DNA of 64,000 bases from JAIBJN01 sp035762005 (GCA_035762005.1 DASTQA010000068.1:1-64000), one strand, 5' to 3'; positions 51,487 to 60,856 are shown, numbered from the stretch's first letter. Translations and numbers: made by a program. The notes: generated by a model from the letters alone, not told the origin.

Positions 51487-51716
51487 GCCGTCGCCGCGTC
51501 GGGGCCGTTCACGCGCTCGGATTGGCGGTCGCGGCTCGAGAAGTAGTCGCGCACCGCGATGCCGGTCAGGAGGACGAACATCGCCTTCACGTCGTCCTTG
51601 CCCGCGGGGATGGGGATGAACATGACCGCGGCGGTGATCCCGACGAGGAGCATCGTCAGGAAGGCGCGCACGCTGCCGTTCGGGAGGCCGAGCGGCTCGT
51701 CCAGGCTCGTCTTCAC
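51453..51716 (-). CDS. small membrane protein (87 aa)
   Basis: 87-residue protein with one or two hydrophobic helices: FLTMLLVGITAAVMFIPIPA (~15-35) and VKAMFVLLTGIAVRDYF. The sequence around them (LGLPNGSVRAFLTML) is not recognised. GTG 51716 has the strong ribosome site TGGAGGTGA. Its end overlaps the topoisomerase gene by 34 bp. Function unknown. Confidence 0.7.
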   Translation of the reverse strand: MKTSLDEPLGLPNGSVRAFLTMLLVGITAAVMFIPIPAGKDDVKAMFVLLTGIAVRDYFSSRDRQSERVNGPDAATAYATRSSASEA

Positions 51717-51731
51717 GGCTTCACCTCCAGA

Positions 51732-51752
51732 CACGTGACACAGGGTCACGTG
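51732..51752. promoter_or_regulatory. CACGTGA-TCACGTG inverted repeat
   Basis: A perfect 7-bp inverted repeat with a 7-bp spacer just upstream of the ribosome site of the small membrane protein gene and after the glutamate dehydrogenase stop. An operator or terminator stem. Confidence 0.4.
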
Positions 51753-51813
51753 GTCGGCGTGGATGCCTACCGGACGGCTCCGCGCCGCGGGATCTTCCCG
51801 CCGGGCCGGAGCG

Positions 51814-54800
51814 CTAGCCCAGCCGGAGGGACTCGGGCGGCGGCGGCGCCGGCTCGGGCTGCGCGCCCGGGGGGAAGGCGGCGACGTGCTCCGGGAGGCG
51901 GGCGCCGGACTGGATCAGGTTGCGGATCTCGCGCAGCGCGACCGAGAGCGTCTCGAGGCTCGAGAGCCCGCCCATGTGGATGTCGACGAGCACCTGGCGC
52001 GTGCGCTCGACCCCCGCCCGGTTGCGCGCCTGCCACGTCTCGACCGCGGCCTCCGGGTCGGCGGCCGGCGCGGCCTCGAGCGCCTCGCGGGTGAGCGCGC
52101 GGTGGACGCCGTAGAGCTCGTCCCGGAGGGCCGCCCGGGCGAGCGTCTGCCAGCGGTTGTCGCGCGGGAGCGCCGTGATCTCGTCCCGGAGCCAGTGGAG
52201 CTCCAGGCGCGCGCCGAGCGCGTAGTAGACGCCGGCCACGTGCCGGAGGGAGGCGCCGCTCGCCGCCGCGACCTCGACGATGTCGAGGGCCGAGAGCATG
52301 GCGCTCAGGCCGGCGACCCGGAGCGCGAGCTCCTCCGGCACGCCGGCGCGGGCGTAGTCCCGCACCGCCTCCTCGAGCGCCTGCCGGTCGGAGCCGAGCA
52401 GGAGCTCGGGGAGGGCCTCGGCGAGGACCGCCGCGCCGGGCGCGAACGCCTGGATCTCACCGGCGACGTCGAGTGGGCGGGGCCGGTTGCGGACGAGCCA
52501 GCGGGTCGCGCGCTCGACGAGCCTGCGGCCCTCGAGGAGCATCCCGAGCTGGACGTCGGCGCCGATCTCGAAGTCGAGCGCCTCGATCGACGTCCAGAGC
52601 CGGCGAAGCTCGAACACCTCGCGCGCCACCGAGTACGCCCGGGCGACGTCGGCGGCCGGAGCACCCGTCTCCTCGGCGAGGCGGAAGGCGAAGGTGCTCC
52701 CGGCGCGATTGACGAGGCTGTTCGTCACGTACGTGGCCACGAGCTCGCGCCGCAACGGGTGGCCGACCAGGCGGTCGCCGAAGCGCTCGGAGAGGACGTC
52801 GGGGAAGTAGCGGGCGAGCTCGTCCGCCATCGCCGGGTCGTCGGGCAGGTCGGAGGCGAGGAGCGCGTCGAAGAGCTCGATCTTCGCGTGGGCGAGGAGC
52901 ACGGCGAGCTCAGGCGAGACGAGCCCGCGGCCCGCCGCCCGCCGCTCGCCCATGACCTCCTCGTTCGGGAGGGACTCGAGCTCGCGGTCGAGCCGGCCGC
53001 TCGCCTCGAGGTGCGCGATCAGGCGGGCGTGGACGCCGAGCATGGAGCGCGCCTGCGTCGCCGCCAGGCTCAGCGCCTGGGTCTGGCGGTAGTTGTTGCG
53101 CAGGACGAGCCGGGCGACGTCGTCGGTCATCTCCGCGAGGAGCGCGTTGCGCTGCTTCTCGGTCAGGTCGCCGGAGGCGACGGCGTCCCCGAGGAGGATC
53201 TTGATGTTGACCTCGTGGTCGGAGCAGTCGACGCCGGCCGAGTTGTCGATCGCGTCCGTGTTGACCCGCCCGCCGGCGAGCGCGTACTCGATGCGGCCGC
53301 GCTGCGTGAGGCCGAGGTTCCCGCCCTCGCCCACGACGCGGGCGCGCAGGTCGCGGCCGTCCACGCGCACGGCGTCGTTCGCCCGGTCGCCCACCTCGGC
53401 GTTGGTCTCCCACGAGGCTTTGACGAAGGTGCCGATGCCCCCGTTCCAGAGCAGGTCGACCGGTGCCGCGAGCAGGGCGCGGACGAGCTCGCTCGGAGCG
53501 AGCGCCTCCTCCTGGACGTCCAGGAGCGCCCGCACCTCTGCGGAGAGGGGGATCGACTTCGCCGTGCGGGGGAAGACGCCGCCGCCGGCCGAGATCAGCG
53601 CCGGGTCGTAGTCGGCCCACGAGGAGCCCGGCAGGTCGAAGAGGCGCTGCCGCTCCTCACGGCTCGCCCGGGGATCGGGGTTCGGGTCGAGGAAGACGTG
53701 CTCGTGGTTGAAGGCGGCGACGAGCTTGAGGTGCGGCGAGAGCAGCATCCCGTTGCCGAAGACGTCGCCGGCCATGTCGCCGATGCCGACGACCGTGATC
53801 TCCGCCGTGCGCACGTCGACGCCGAGCTCCTTGAAGTGGCGCGTGACCGACTCCCAGGCGCCGCGCGCGGTGATCCCCATGCGCTTGTGGTCGTAGCCGG
53901 CCGAGCCGCCAGAGGCGAAGGCGTCGCCGAGCCAGAAGCCGTACTCGGCCGCGATCCCGTTCGCGACGTCGGAGAAGGTGGCGGTGCCCTTGTCGGCGGC
54001 GACGACCAGGTAGGGGTCGTCCCCGTCGTACCGGACGACGTCGCGAGGCGCCGCCGCCGCGCCCCCGACGATGTTGTCCGTCACGTCGAGCAGGCCGCGG
54101 ATGAGCGTGCCGTAGCAGGCGAGCACCTCCTCCCGGAGCGCCTCCGGGTCCGCGGGCGGCCGCTTGACGACGAATCCTCCCTTCGCGCCGACGGGGACGA
54201 TGACCGCGTTCTTCACGACCTGCGCCTTCATGAGTCCGAGGATCTCCGTGCGGAAGTCGACCCGCCGGTCCGACCAGCGGATCCCGCCGCGCGCGACCCG
54301 CCCGGCGCGGAGGTGGACGCCCTCGGTCCGCGGCGAGTACACCCAGATCTCGTAGAGCGGCCGCGGCCGCGGCAGGTCGGGGACGCGCCCGGGGTCGAGC
54401 TTGAAGGCGAGGTAGGGCTTCGGGCGCCCGCGGGCGTCGCGCTGGAAGTAGTTCGTGCGCAGGACCGCCTCGACCAGGCGGAGGAAGCTCCGCAGGATGC
54501 GGTCGTCGTCGAGGCTCGCGACCCCGTCGATCCCCGTCTCGATCTCTGCGGCGAGGTCGGCGCTCTCCCGCTCGCGCGCTCCTGCCCGCGCCGGATCGAA
54601 GCGGAGCCGGAAGAGCTCGACGAGCTGCCGGGCGATGCCGGCGTGCGTCGAGAGCGTCTCCTCCATGTACGCCTGGCTGAAGGTCGTGCCCGTCTGGCGG
54701 AGATAGCGCGCGAGCGCGCGCAGCATCGCGATCTCGCGCCACGTGAGCCCCGCGCGCAGGACGAGGCGGTTGAAGCCGTCGTTCTCGATCCGGCCGCGCC

Positions 54801-56718
54801 ACGCCTCCGCGAAGGCGTCCTTGAAGTCCTCGCCGAGCCGGTCGAGGTCGATCGGCCCGTCCTCGTAGGTGAGGCCGAAGTCGTAGATCCACGCCGGCGC
54901 GCCGTCGCCGCGCGCGACCTCGTACGGCCGCTCGTCGTAGACCTTGACGCCCATGTCCTCGAGGAGCGGAAGGGCGTCGGAGAGGAGGATCGGCCGACCC
55001 GAGCGGAGGAGCTTCAGGCAGAAGAAGCCCTCCTCGGCCTCGAGCGGGCGGTAGAGCGTGAGGGCGAGGTCGCCGTCCGGGTCGAGGCGCTCCATCCGCT
55101 CGATGTCGCGGACGGCCGCCGCCGGCGTGAAGTCGTCGCGGTACGCGGGCGGGAAGGCGTCGAGGTAGAGGCGGGCGAGCTCGGTGCCGCGCTCCTCGCC
55201 GAGCTGCACGGCGAGCTCGTCGCCGAGGTCGTCCGCCCAGGTGCGCGACGCCTCGACGATCCGCTCCTCGATCTCGCCGACGTCGTAGTCGGGCAGGCGG
55301 CCGGGCTCGACGTAGACGACGTAGTGGAGCCGGGCGAGGACGGATTCGGACATGCGGGCCGCGTACGTGGCGCCGACGCCGTCGAAGGCCTCCTGGAGGA
55401 TCTCCTGGATGCGCGCGCGCACCTGCGTGTTGAAGCGGTCCCGCGGCACGAAGACGAGGCAGGAGAGGAAGCGGCCGAACATGTCTCGGCGGACGAAGAG
55501 CCGGACGCGCTGGCGCTCGCCGAGGCGCACGATGCCCATGGCGGTCTCGAAGAGCTCGTCCTCGGAGATCTGGAAGAGCTCGTCGCGCGGGTAGGACTCG
55601 AGGATCTCGAGCAGCGCCTTGTCGTCGTGGCTCCCGGGCGGGAGGCCGGCACGCTCGCGGACCTTGCGGACCTTCCGGCGGAGCACGGGGATGTCGTGCG
55701 GGCCGACGCTGTAGGCCGTCGAGGTGTACAGCCCGAGGAAGCGCTGCTCGCCGACCACCTCCCCCGCGGGCCCGAAGCGCTTGACGCCGACGTAGTCCAG
55801 GTGGGAGGGCCGGTGGACCGTGGCGCGCGAGTTCGCCTTCGTGAGGACGAGCAACTCCTTCGCGCGGGCGAGCTCGCCGGCCTCGCGGTGCAGGTGGACG
55901 AGGCTCTCGCCGGGCCGCGCCTCGTCGCGGAGGATCCCGAGCCCGGTGCCCGCGACCCGGCGGAGCGCGGCCCCGCCCTCGTCCTCGACGAGGTCGTACT
56001 CGCGGTACCCCAGGAACGTGAAGTGATCGTCGACGATCCACTCGAGCAACGCTCTCGCCTCGGCGAGCTCCTCGGGGTCCACCGGCGGCGGATGCTCGTC
56101 GAGGTCGGCGACGATCGTCCGCGCCCGCTCCCGCATCCCCTGCCAGTCGTCGACGGCCGCACGGACGTCCGCGAGCACGCGCTCGAGCCCGGCATGGATC
56201 TCCTCCACCTGCGCCCGCCCGGTCTCGCGGTCGACCTCGGCGTGGATGAACGACTCGAGGACGGCGTCGTCCGCCGGGGCGTCGTGCTGGAGGACCTCCA
56301 GGAGGACCCCCTCCGCGTCCCGTCGCACCTTCAGCACCGGATGGACGATCAGGTGGACGCGCCGGCCCGTCCGGGTCAGCTCCATGCTCACGGAGTCGAC
56401 GAGGAAGGGCATGTCGTCGTTGACGACCTCGACGACGGTGTGGGTGGAGCCCCAGCCGTGCTCCTCGGGCCGGGGGGCGTGGACGCGGACCTTCGCCTCG
56501 CCCGGCGCGCGCCGGGAGGCGAACGTCCAGAGCGAGAGCGCGGCGCCGTAGAGGTCGTGCGCGTCGCGCTCGAGCAGGTCCTCGGCCGCGACGGCGCCGT
56601 AGTAGATGCGGACGAGCGACTCGAGCCGCGCGGCCTGCTCCGCCGGGAGCTTCGACCGCGCGTGCTCGACGACCTTCTCGATGAGCCGGGTCTTCGCCTC
56701 GTCGGGCTTCACGGGCAC
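51814..56718 (-). CDS. large NAD-specific glutamate dehydrogenase
   Basis: 1634-residue NAD-glutamate dehydrogenase of the ~180-kDa type first known from Streptomyces clavuligerus. The catalytic core holds RVARGGIRWSDRRVDFRTEI and LMKAQVVKNAVIVPVGAKGG (~820-870), including the substrate-binding Lys, then GDMAGDVFGNGMLLS and WNGGIGTFVKAS. The long N-terminal region (~750 aa) contains ACT-like regulatory segments and is typical of the family. It deaminates glutamate to 2-oxoglutarate and ammonia for catabolism. GTG 56718 (VPVKPDEAKTRL) is the most likely start; the frame upstream is antisense overlap with the cupredoxin gene. The long plus-strand frame opposite is a shadow. Confidence 0.95.
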   Translation of the reverse strand: MPVKPDEAKTRLIEKVVEHARSKLPAEQAARLESLVRIYYGAVAAEDLLERDAHDLYGAALSLWTFASRRAPGEAKVRVHAPRPEEHGWGSTHTVVEVVNDDMPFLVDSVSMELTRTGRRVHLIVHPVLKVRRDAEGVLLEVLQHDAPADDAVLESFIHAEVDRETGRAQVEEIHAGLERVLADVRAAVDDWQGMRERARTIVADLDEHPPPVDPEELAEARALLEWIVDDHFTFLGYREYDLVEDEGGAALRRVAGTGLGILRDEARPGESLVHLHREAGELARAKELLVLTKANSRATVHRPSHLDYVGVKRFGPAGEVVGEQRFLGLYTSTAYSVGPHDIPVLRRKVRKVRERAGLPPGSHDDKALLEILESYPRDELFQISEDELFETAMGIVRLGERQRVRLFVRRDMFGRFLSCLVFVPRDRFNTQVRARIQEILQEAFDGVGATYAARMSESVLARLHYVVYVEPGRLPDYDVGEIEERIVEASRTWADDLGDELAVQLGEERGTELARLYLDAFPPAYRDDFTPAAAVRDIERMERLDPDGDLALTLYRPLEAEEGFFCLKLLRSGRPILLSDALPLLEDMGVKVYDERPYEVARGDGAPAWIYDFGLTYEDGPIDLDRLGEDFKDAFAEAWRGRIENDGFNRLVLRAGLTWREIAMLRALARYLRQTGTTFSQAYMEETLSTHAGIARQLVELFRLRFDPARAGARERESADLAAEIETGIDGVASLDDDRILRSFLRLVEAVLRTNYFQRDARGRPKPYLAFKLDPGRVPDLPRPRPLYEIWVYSPRTEGVHLRAGRVARGGIRWSDRRVDFRTEILGLMKAQVVKNAVIVPVGAKGGFVVKRPPADPEALREEVLACYGTLIRGLLDVTDNIVGGAAAAPRDVVRYDGDDPYLVVAADKGTATFSDVANGIAAEYGFWLGDAFASGGSAGYDHKRMGITARGAWESVTRHFKELGVDVRTAEITVVGIGDMAGDVFGNGMLLSPHLKLVAAFNHEHVFLDPNPDPRASREERQRLFDLPGSSWADYDPALISAGGGVFPRTAKSIPLSAEVRALLDVQEEALAPSELVRALLAAPVDLLWNGGIGTFVKASWETNAEVGDRANDAVRVDGRDLRARVVGEGGNLGLTQRGRIEYALAGGRVNTDAIDNSAGVDCSDHEVNIKILLGDAVASGDLTEKQRNALLAEMTDDVARLVLRNNYRQTQALSLAATQARSMLGVHARLIAHLEASGRLDRELESLPNEEVMGERRAAGRGLVSPELAVLLAHAKIELFDALLASDLPDDPAMADELARYFPDVLSERFGDRLVGHPLRRELVATYVTNSLVNRAGSTFAFRLAEETGAPAADVARAYSVAREVFELRRLWTSIEALDFEIGADVQLGMLLEGRRLVERATRWLVRNRPRPLDVAGEIQAFAPGAAVLAEALPELLLGSDRQALEEAVRDYARAGVPEELALRVAGLSAMLSALDIVEVAAASGASLRHVAGVYYALGARLELHWLRDEITALPRDNRWQTLARAALRDELYGVHRALTREALEAAPAADPEAAVETWQARNRAGVERTRQVLVDIHMGGLSSLETLSVALREIRNLIQSGARLPEHVAAFPPGAQPEPAPPPPESLRLG

Positions 56719-56786
56719 GGGAGCATTGTCTCCTCTCCGTGGACCTTCCCCGACAGTTGTAGAGGAATCGCCCGGCCGCCGGGGAG

Positions 56787-57563
56787 CTACGGCTCCCGGA
56801 CCACGACGACGCCGGTCATCGCGGGGTGGAGCGCGCAGACGTAGCGGAACGCGCCGGGGCGATCGAACGACGCGGTGAAGGTGGCGCCCCCGGCCATCCT
56901 GCCGGAGTCGAGGCCGCCGCCCTGCTCGGTGACCGTGTGCTCGGCGGCGTCGTGGTTCGTCCAGCGCACCTCCTGGCCGACGCGGGCCTCGAGGCGCCGG
57001 GGCTCGAACGCGAACCCGCGGATGTCGACGGCGGCCTCGTCTCGGGCCGAGGTCCCCTGCCCGCCTCCCGCCCGGACGGGGCGCGCATCCTTCTTCACCT
57101 CGAGGAGCGTCTCCATGCCCAGGTCGTCGTGGCCGTCGACGTTGCACTCGAGCTTGTAGACGCCGGGGCGCAGCCTGAGCGTGACCCGAACGCGCTCGCC
57201 CGGCTCGAGGACGCGCGTCTCCACCTTGCCGGCGTCGGAGTCGTCTCCCTCGCGCTCGATCTCGAAGCCGTGCGGCATCGTCCCGCGGTTCGCGACGACG
57301 AAGGTCACGCGGCCGGGCCGGATCGCCTCGACCTCCGGCGTCAGGGCCCACTCGCCGAGGGCGATCTCGAAGCCGCCGCGACGCGGGTCGACGCGGCCGG
57401 CGGAGCGGACTCCGCCGGCCGTCGTCGTGGTCCCGCCGGCCGCCGTCGAGGGCGGGGGAGGGGAGGCCCCGTCGGGGCCGGCGGGCCCGTCGTCTCCGCC
57501 GCAGGCGGAGAGGAGGAGGGAGCCGGCGGCTGCGAGCGCCGCGGGGAGAGCCGCGCGGGTCAC
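56787..57563 (-). CDS. lipoprotein with two cupredoxin domains
   Basis: 258-residue lipoprotein: the signal peptide ends in SLLLSAC (lipobox Cys ~20). Domain 1 (~70-160) has a complete set of type 1 copper ligands: MPHGFEIE, YKLECNVDGHDDLGM. Domain 2 (~180-258) repeats the pattern: NHDAAEHTVTEQ, FRYVCALHPAMTG. Each gives His, Cys, His, Met. It is probably an outer-surface copper electron carrier. GTG 57563 overlaps the stop of the upstream acidic protein gene by four bases (GTGA), linking the two. Confidence 0.88.
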   Translation of the reverse strand: MTRAALPAALAAAGSLLLSACGGDDGPAGPDGASPPPPSTAAGGTTTTAGGVRSAGRVDPRRGGFEIALGEWALTPEVEAIRPGRVTFVVANRGTMPHGFEIEREGDDSDAGKVETRVLEPGERVRVTLRLRPGVYKLECNVDGHDDLGMETLLEVKKDARPVRAGGGQGTSARDEAAVDIRGFAFEPRRLEARVGQEVRWTNHDAAEHTVTEQGGGLDSGRMAGGATFTASFDRPGAFRYVCALHPAMTGVVVVREP

Positions 57564-58093
57564 CGGTCGTCTCCGCGGTCGTCGTCGCCGTGCCCGCTGC
57601 GGTCGCCGCCGCCGTCGTGGTCGTCGTCGCCGCCGGACCCGGGCCCGGAGCTCGCCGAGCCGGGACCGGAGTTGTCGTGTCCGTCCCGGTCGCCGTCGTC
57701 GTCGCCGGGGCCGGGGCCGCTGCTTCCGGCCGGGGCGGCGCCCGTGCAGCGCGGGTCGCTCGCGTGCTCGGCCTCGTCGCACGGGCCGCTCACGTCGGCG
57801 CCGTCCTCGACGGTCGTCGTGCCGCCGACGCCGTTCCCGGGCACGGTGACGCCGGCGCAGCGCGGGTCGTTCGCGTGCTCGGCCTCGTCGCAGGGGCCGC
57901 TCACGTCGACTCCGCCGTCGACGGTCGTCGTGCCGCGCTCGGTGGACGTCGTGTCCGGAGTGGAGGTCGTTCCGGACGCCGGCAGCGGCGCCGGATCGGC
58001 GTCCTCCGACCCGGTGGACGCCGCCAGCGCGACGCCGACGCTGAACGCGACGACCAGAGCCGGCAGCAGCAAGAGCTTCAGCAGGGTGGGCAT
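57560..58093 (-). CDS. secreted acidic protein with duplicated CDEAEH-DPRC motif
   Basis: 177-residue exported protein: signal peptide LLKLLLLPALVVAFSVGVAL, then a Thr-rich segment, two near-identical units (VSGPCDEAEHANDPRC and VSGPCDEAEHASDPRC), and a C-terminal Gly/Asp/His-rich tail (GDDDHDGGGDRSGHGDDDRG). The Cys-His-Cys units and Asp/His tail suggest metal binding, perhaps calcium or copper (inference). The ATG at 58093 has AAGGAG upstream. It shares a Cys-His-Cys pattern with the next gene. Confidence 0.72.
   Translation of the reverse strand: MPTLLKLLLLPALVVAFSVGVALAASTGSEDADPAPLPASGTTSTPDTTSTERGTTTVDGGVDVSGPCDEAEHANDPRCAGVTVPGNGVGGTTTVEDGADVSGPCDEAEHASDPRCTGAAPAGSSGPGPGDDDGDRDGHDNSGPGSASSGPGSGGDDDHDGGGDRSGHGDDDRGDDR
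57746..57935. repeat. duplicated ~80-bp unit with 111-bp period
   Basis: The sequence beginning gcagcgcgggtcg at 57746 recurs at 57857 with few changes, through the end of each VSGPCDEAEH unit. It encodes the two cysteine motifs of the acidic protein. Confidence 0.8.
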
Positions 58094-58220
58094 GACGTGC
58101 TCCTTCCTCGTCTCGGATGCCATGCTCCGAGGCTAGGAAGACCCGCGCCAGGCGCGCCCCCGGGCGCGGTGAAGACTGGGCGCGGCGCGAGTAAAGAGTC
58201 GGTAGGCGCCCGGCCGCGGG

Positions 58221-58622
58221 CTAGTCGTCGTCGCCCGAGCCGTGGCCGCTCGAGTCGTCGGCGTCGTCGTCGCCGGAGCCGTGGCCGCTCGAGTCGTCCT
58301 CTCCCGAGCCAGGGCCGCTCGAGTCGTCGTCGGCGTCGGCGAAGCGCGGGTCGCAGTCGGGATCGAGCCGGTGCTTGGGGTCCTCGCACTTCCCGGGGAG
58401 GTCGTCGTCCCGCTCCTCCCGCTCGCGCCCGGTCGTCGTGTCCCGCCGGCTCGTCGCGCGCTCCGTCGTCGCCGCGGGCCGGGCGATCTGTGGTGAGGGG
58501 ACCGAGACGGCGGCCGGCACCGCCTCGCGCGGCCCGGCGGACGTGAGATAGACGGCGAGGGCGAGCCCCGCCGGGAGCGCGAGCCCCAGCACGGCGAGGA
58601 GGAGAGCCCTGGCGCGCTTCAT
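58221..58622 (-). CDS. secreted acidic protein with single C-H-DP-C motif
   Basis: 133-residue exported protein: signal peptide ALLLAVLGLALPAGLALAVY, a basic/Thr linker, then KCEDPKHRLDPDCDPRF and a Gly/Ser/Asp tail with GSGDDDADDSSGHGSGDDD. The central Cys-x4-His-x2-3-Asp-Pro-x-Cys pattern matches the duplicated motif of the gene downstream, so the two are paralogues. Its function is unknown. It lies 26 bp after the histidine kinase stop, so it is probably part of the two-component operon. Confidence 0.68.
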   Translation of the reverse strand: MKRARALLLAVLGLALPAGLALAVYLTSAGPREAVPAAVSVPSPQIARPAATTERATSRRDTTTGREREERDDDLPGKCEDPKHRLDPDCDPRFADADDDSSGPGSGEDDSSGHGSGDDDADDSSGHGSGDDD

Positions 58623-58648
58623 GCCCTCGACGCTAGCAAGGCGACTCT

Positions 58649-60076
58649 TCAGATTCGGTTCGGAGAGGGTGAGGAATCGCCGCCTGCGGACGGGAACGAG
58701 GCGCGGATGCGCGTCCCCGGCCCCTCGAGCAGTTCGACCTCGCCGTTCCAGCGCTCGGCCAGCTCCGCGACGATCGCGAGCCCGAGGCCCGTTCCCGGCG
58801 CGGTCCGCCTGCCGTCGGTGCCGCGGTAGAAGCGTTCGAAGACGTGCTCGCGCTCCGCCTCCGGAATGCCCGGCCCCGTGTCGGAGACGACGAGCGCCGG
58901 GCGCCCGCGCGTCCGGTCCGTCTCGACGCGGATCGTCGTCCCCGCCGGCGTGTAGCGGATCGCGTTCTCGATCAGGTTGTCGACGATGTGCGCGAGGTCC
59001 TCCGGCGCCGCCCAGACCCGGCCCCCGGCGCCGTCGCCGAGGGCGAGCTCGTGGTCGGCGCTCGCCGCCGGCTCCTCCCAGCGCCGCGCGGCGGCGCCGG
59101 CGATCTCGCCGAGATCGACCGCCTCTCCCGTCGCCTCGAGCGAGGAGGCGCTCGCGAGGGCGAGCAGGTCGTCCACGAGCGCGCTCAGCCGGTCGAGCTC
59201 CGATTCCGCCTTCGCGGCCTGCTCGCCCGCCGTGCCCCCCTCGGCACGGATCGCCTCGAGCCGCAGCTTGATGCCGGTGAGCGGCGTGCGCAGCTGGTGG
59301 GAGGCGTTCGCGACGAAGTCGCGCTGGGCGGTCAGGTTGGTCTCGAGGGCCCCCGCCATGCGGTTGAAGGAGCGCCCGAGCTCGTCGATCTCGCGCGGGC
59401 CCTCGGGGCGCACGCGGGCGCCGAGGTCGCCGCGGCCGAGCTTGCCCGACGCCGTGCGGAGCTTCTCGAGTGGCGCGGCCACCGAGCCGGCGAGGATCCA
59501 GGCGAGGACGAGCCCGGCGGCGACGACGGCGAGGCCGATCAGCCCCAGCCGAAGCCAGCTGGAGCCGACCCGCGCGTCGACCTCCCCCTTCGGCGCGGAG
59601 ACGCGGAGCGCGCCGACGACCTCGCCCCCGTCCGCGACCGGCACCGTGACGAGGAGGAGGTCCTCGGCGAGCGTCTCGCTCCGGCGCTCGCGGACGTCGA
59701 CGACTCCCTGCCGGAGGGCCGCCTGCAGCTCGGGCCGCTCCGGGGTCGCGTACTGCTCGCCCGGCGACGCGGCTCCCTCGCTGTCCGCGAGGATCTGCCC
59801 GCCGCCGTCGACGACGAGCGCCCGCCAGCCCTCCGTCACGGTCGCCTCGGCCACGATCTGGCCCAGGCGGTCGCTGACACGGGCCGGCCGTTGGTTGCCC
59901 TGCGCGACGAGGTCGGAGATGCGGGCGGCGACGACCGCCGTGCTCGCGAGGACGTCCGACTCGAGCTCCGACGCGGCCCGGCTGTCGATGCTGAGCGCGA
60001 GCGGCACGGTCAGCGCGAGCACGACCGCGGCCAGGAGGTAGGCGGCGGCGAGGACGAGCCGGGTGCGGAAGCTCAC
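58649..60076 (-). CDS. sensor histidine kinase
   Basis: 475-residue membrane kinase: TM1 (~8-28), an extracytoplasmic sensor domain (~30-170), TM2 (~178-198), HAMP (GSVAAPLEKLRTASGKLGRG), and the kinase core with His in FVANASHQLRTPLTGIKLRL (~260), N box HIVDNLIENAIRYTP, and G boxes VVSDTGPGIPEAE and APGTGLGLAIVAEL. GTG 60076 overlaps the stop of the response regulator gene (GTGA). The stimulus is unknown. Confidence 0.94.
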   Translation of the reverse strand: MSFRTRLVLAAAYLLAAVVLALTVPLALSIDSRAASELESDVLASTAVVAARISDLVAQGNQRPARVSDRLGQIVAEATVTEGWRALVVDGGGQILADSEGAASPGEQYATPERPELQAALRQGVVDVRERRSETLAEDLLLVTVPVADGGEVVGALRVSAPKGEVDARVGSSWLRLGLIGLAVVAAGLVLAWILAGSVAAPLEKLRTASGKLGRGDLGARVRPEGPREIDELGRSFNRMAGALETNLTAQRDFVANASHQLRTPLTGIKLRLEAIRAEGGTAGEQAAKAESELDRLSALVDDLLALASASSLEATGEAVDLGEIAGAAARRWEEPAASADHELALGDGAGGRVWAAPEDLAHIVDNLIENAIRYTPAGTTIRVETDRTRGRPALVVSDTGPGIPEAEREHVFERFYRGTDGRRTAPGTGLGLAIVAELAERWNGEVELLEGPGTRIRASFPSAGGDSSPSPNRI

Positions 60077-60780
60077 GGTTCGGGCTCGCCGGCGGGGTCC
60101 AGGCGGAAGCCGACCCCGCGCACGGTGTGGATGTACCTCGGCTCGGCCGGATCGTCGCCGAGCTTCTTGCGCAGCGCGCTCACGTGGACGTCGAGCGTCT
60201 TCGTGGAGCCGAACCACGCCGGGTCCCACACCTCGTGGACGAGCTCCTCGCGGCGGATGAGCTTGCCCGAGCGCTCGAGCAGGACGCGCAGAAGCTCGTA
60301 CTCCTTCACGGTCAGGTCGAGCGGCTCGCCGGCCCTCGTCGCCGTGTGCGTGTCGAGGTCCATGCGCAGGTCGCCGGCCTCGAGCACCGAGGCGGGCTCC
60401 TCCTGCCCGCCGCCGCCGGCCCGACGGAGCACGGCGCGCAGGCGCGCCGCGAGCTCGGCCGCGCTGAAGGGCTTCGTGACGTAGTCGTCGGCGCCGAGCT
60501 CCAGGCCGAGCACCCGGTCCATCTCCTCGCCGCGGGCCGTCAGGAGCACGACGGGCGTGCGCGAGGTCTCGCGAATCCGGCGCAGGAGGTCGCGGCCGTC
60601 CCCGTCGGGGAGCATCACGTCGAGGAGGACGAGGTCGGGCGGGCGCCTCGCGAAGAGCTCCATGCCCTCCGCCGCCGTCGCGGCGACGACCGGGTCGAAG
60701 CCTTCGCGGGCGAGCGCCGCCGCGAGCGGCTCGGAGATCGCCTCCTCGTCCTCGATGAGGAGGACCGTCCGCTTCGTCAT
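60073..60780 (-). CDS. OmpR/PhoB-type response regulator
   Basis: 235-residue regulator. The receiver domain has LLIEDEEAISEP, phospho-Asp in VLLDVMLPDGDG (~54), Thr/Lys in LLTARGEEMD and DYVTKPFS; the C-terminal winged helix carries DLTVKEYELLRVLLERSGK and TLDVHVSALRKKLGDD. It partners the kinase downstream and likely controls this operon and the paired acidic proteins (inference). Confidence 0.95.
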   Translation of the reverse strand: MTKRTVLLIEDEEAISEPLAAALAREGFDPVVAATAAEGMELFARRPPDLVLLDVMLPDGDGRDLLRRIRETSRTPVVLLTARGEEMDRVLGLELGADDYVTKPFSAAELAARLRAVLRRAGGGGQEEPASVLEAGDLRMDLDTHTATRAGEPLDLTVKEYELLRVLLERSGKLIRREELVHEVWDPAWFGSTKTLDVHVSALRKKLGDDPAEPRYIHTVRGVGFRLDPAGEPEP

Positions 60781-60824
60781 GCGCCCTCGGCGAGGAGCTC
60801 GACGCCGGGCCGGGCCAAGCCGTG

Positions 60825-60856
60825 CACGGTCATGTGGCTTTAAGTAGCAGACCGTG
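60825..60856. promoter_or_regulatory. CACGGTC-GACCGTG inverted repeat
   Basis: A perfect 7-bp inverted repeat with an 18-bp spacer lies in the 145-bp divergent gap between the response regulator and the coiled-coil gene. It may be the binding site of the regulator or of another factor. The rest of the gap holds no gene. Confidence 0.4.

Noticed and set aside
51763..56844. A 1693-codon open frame on the plus strand
   Set aside because: It is exactly antisense to the glutamate dehydrogenase, is Arg/Glu/Asp/Val-rich with no domain, and is a by-product of the GC-rich third-codon pattern.
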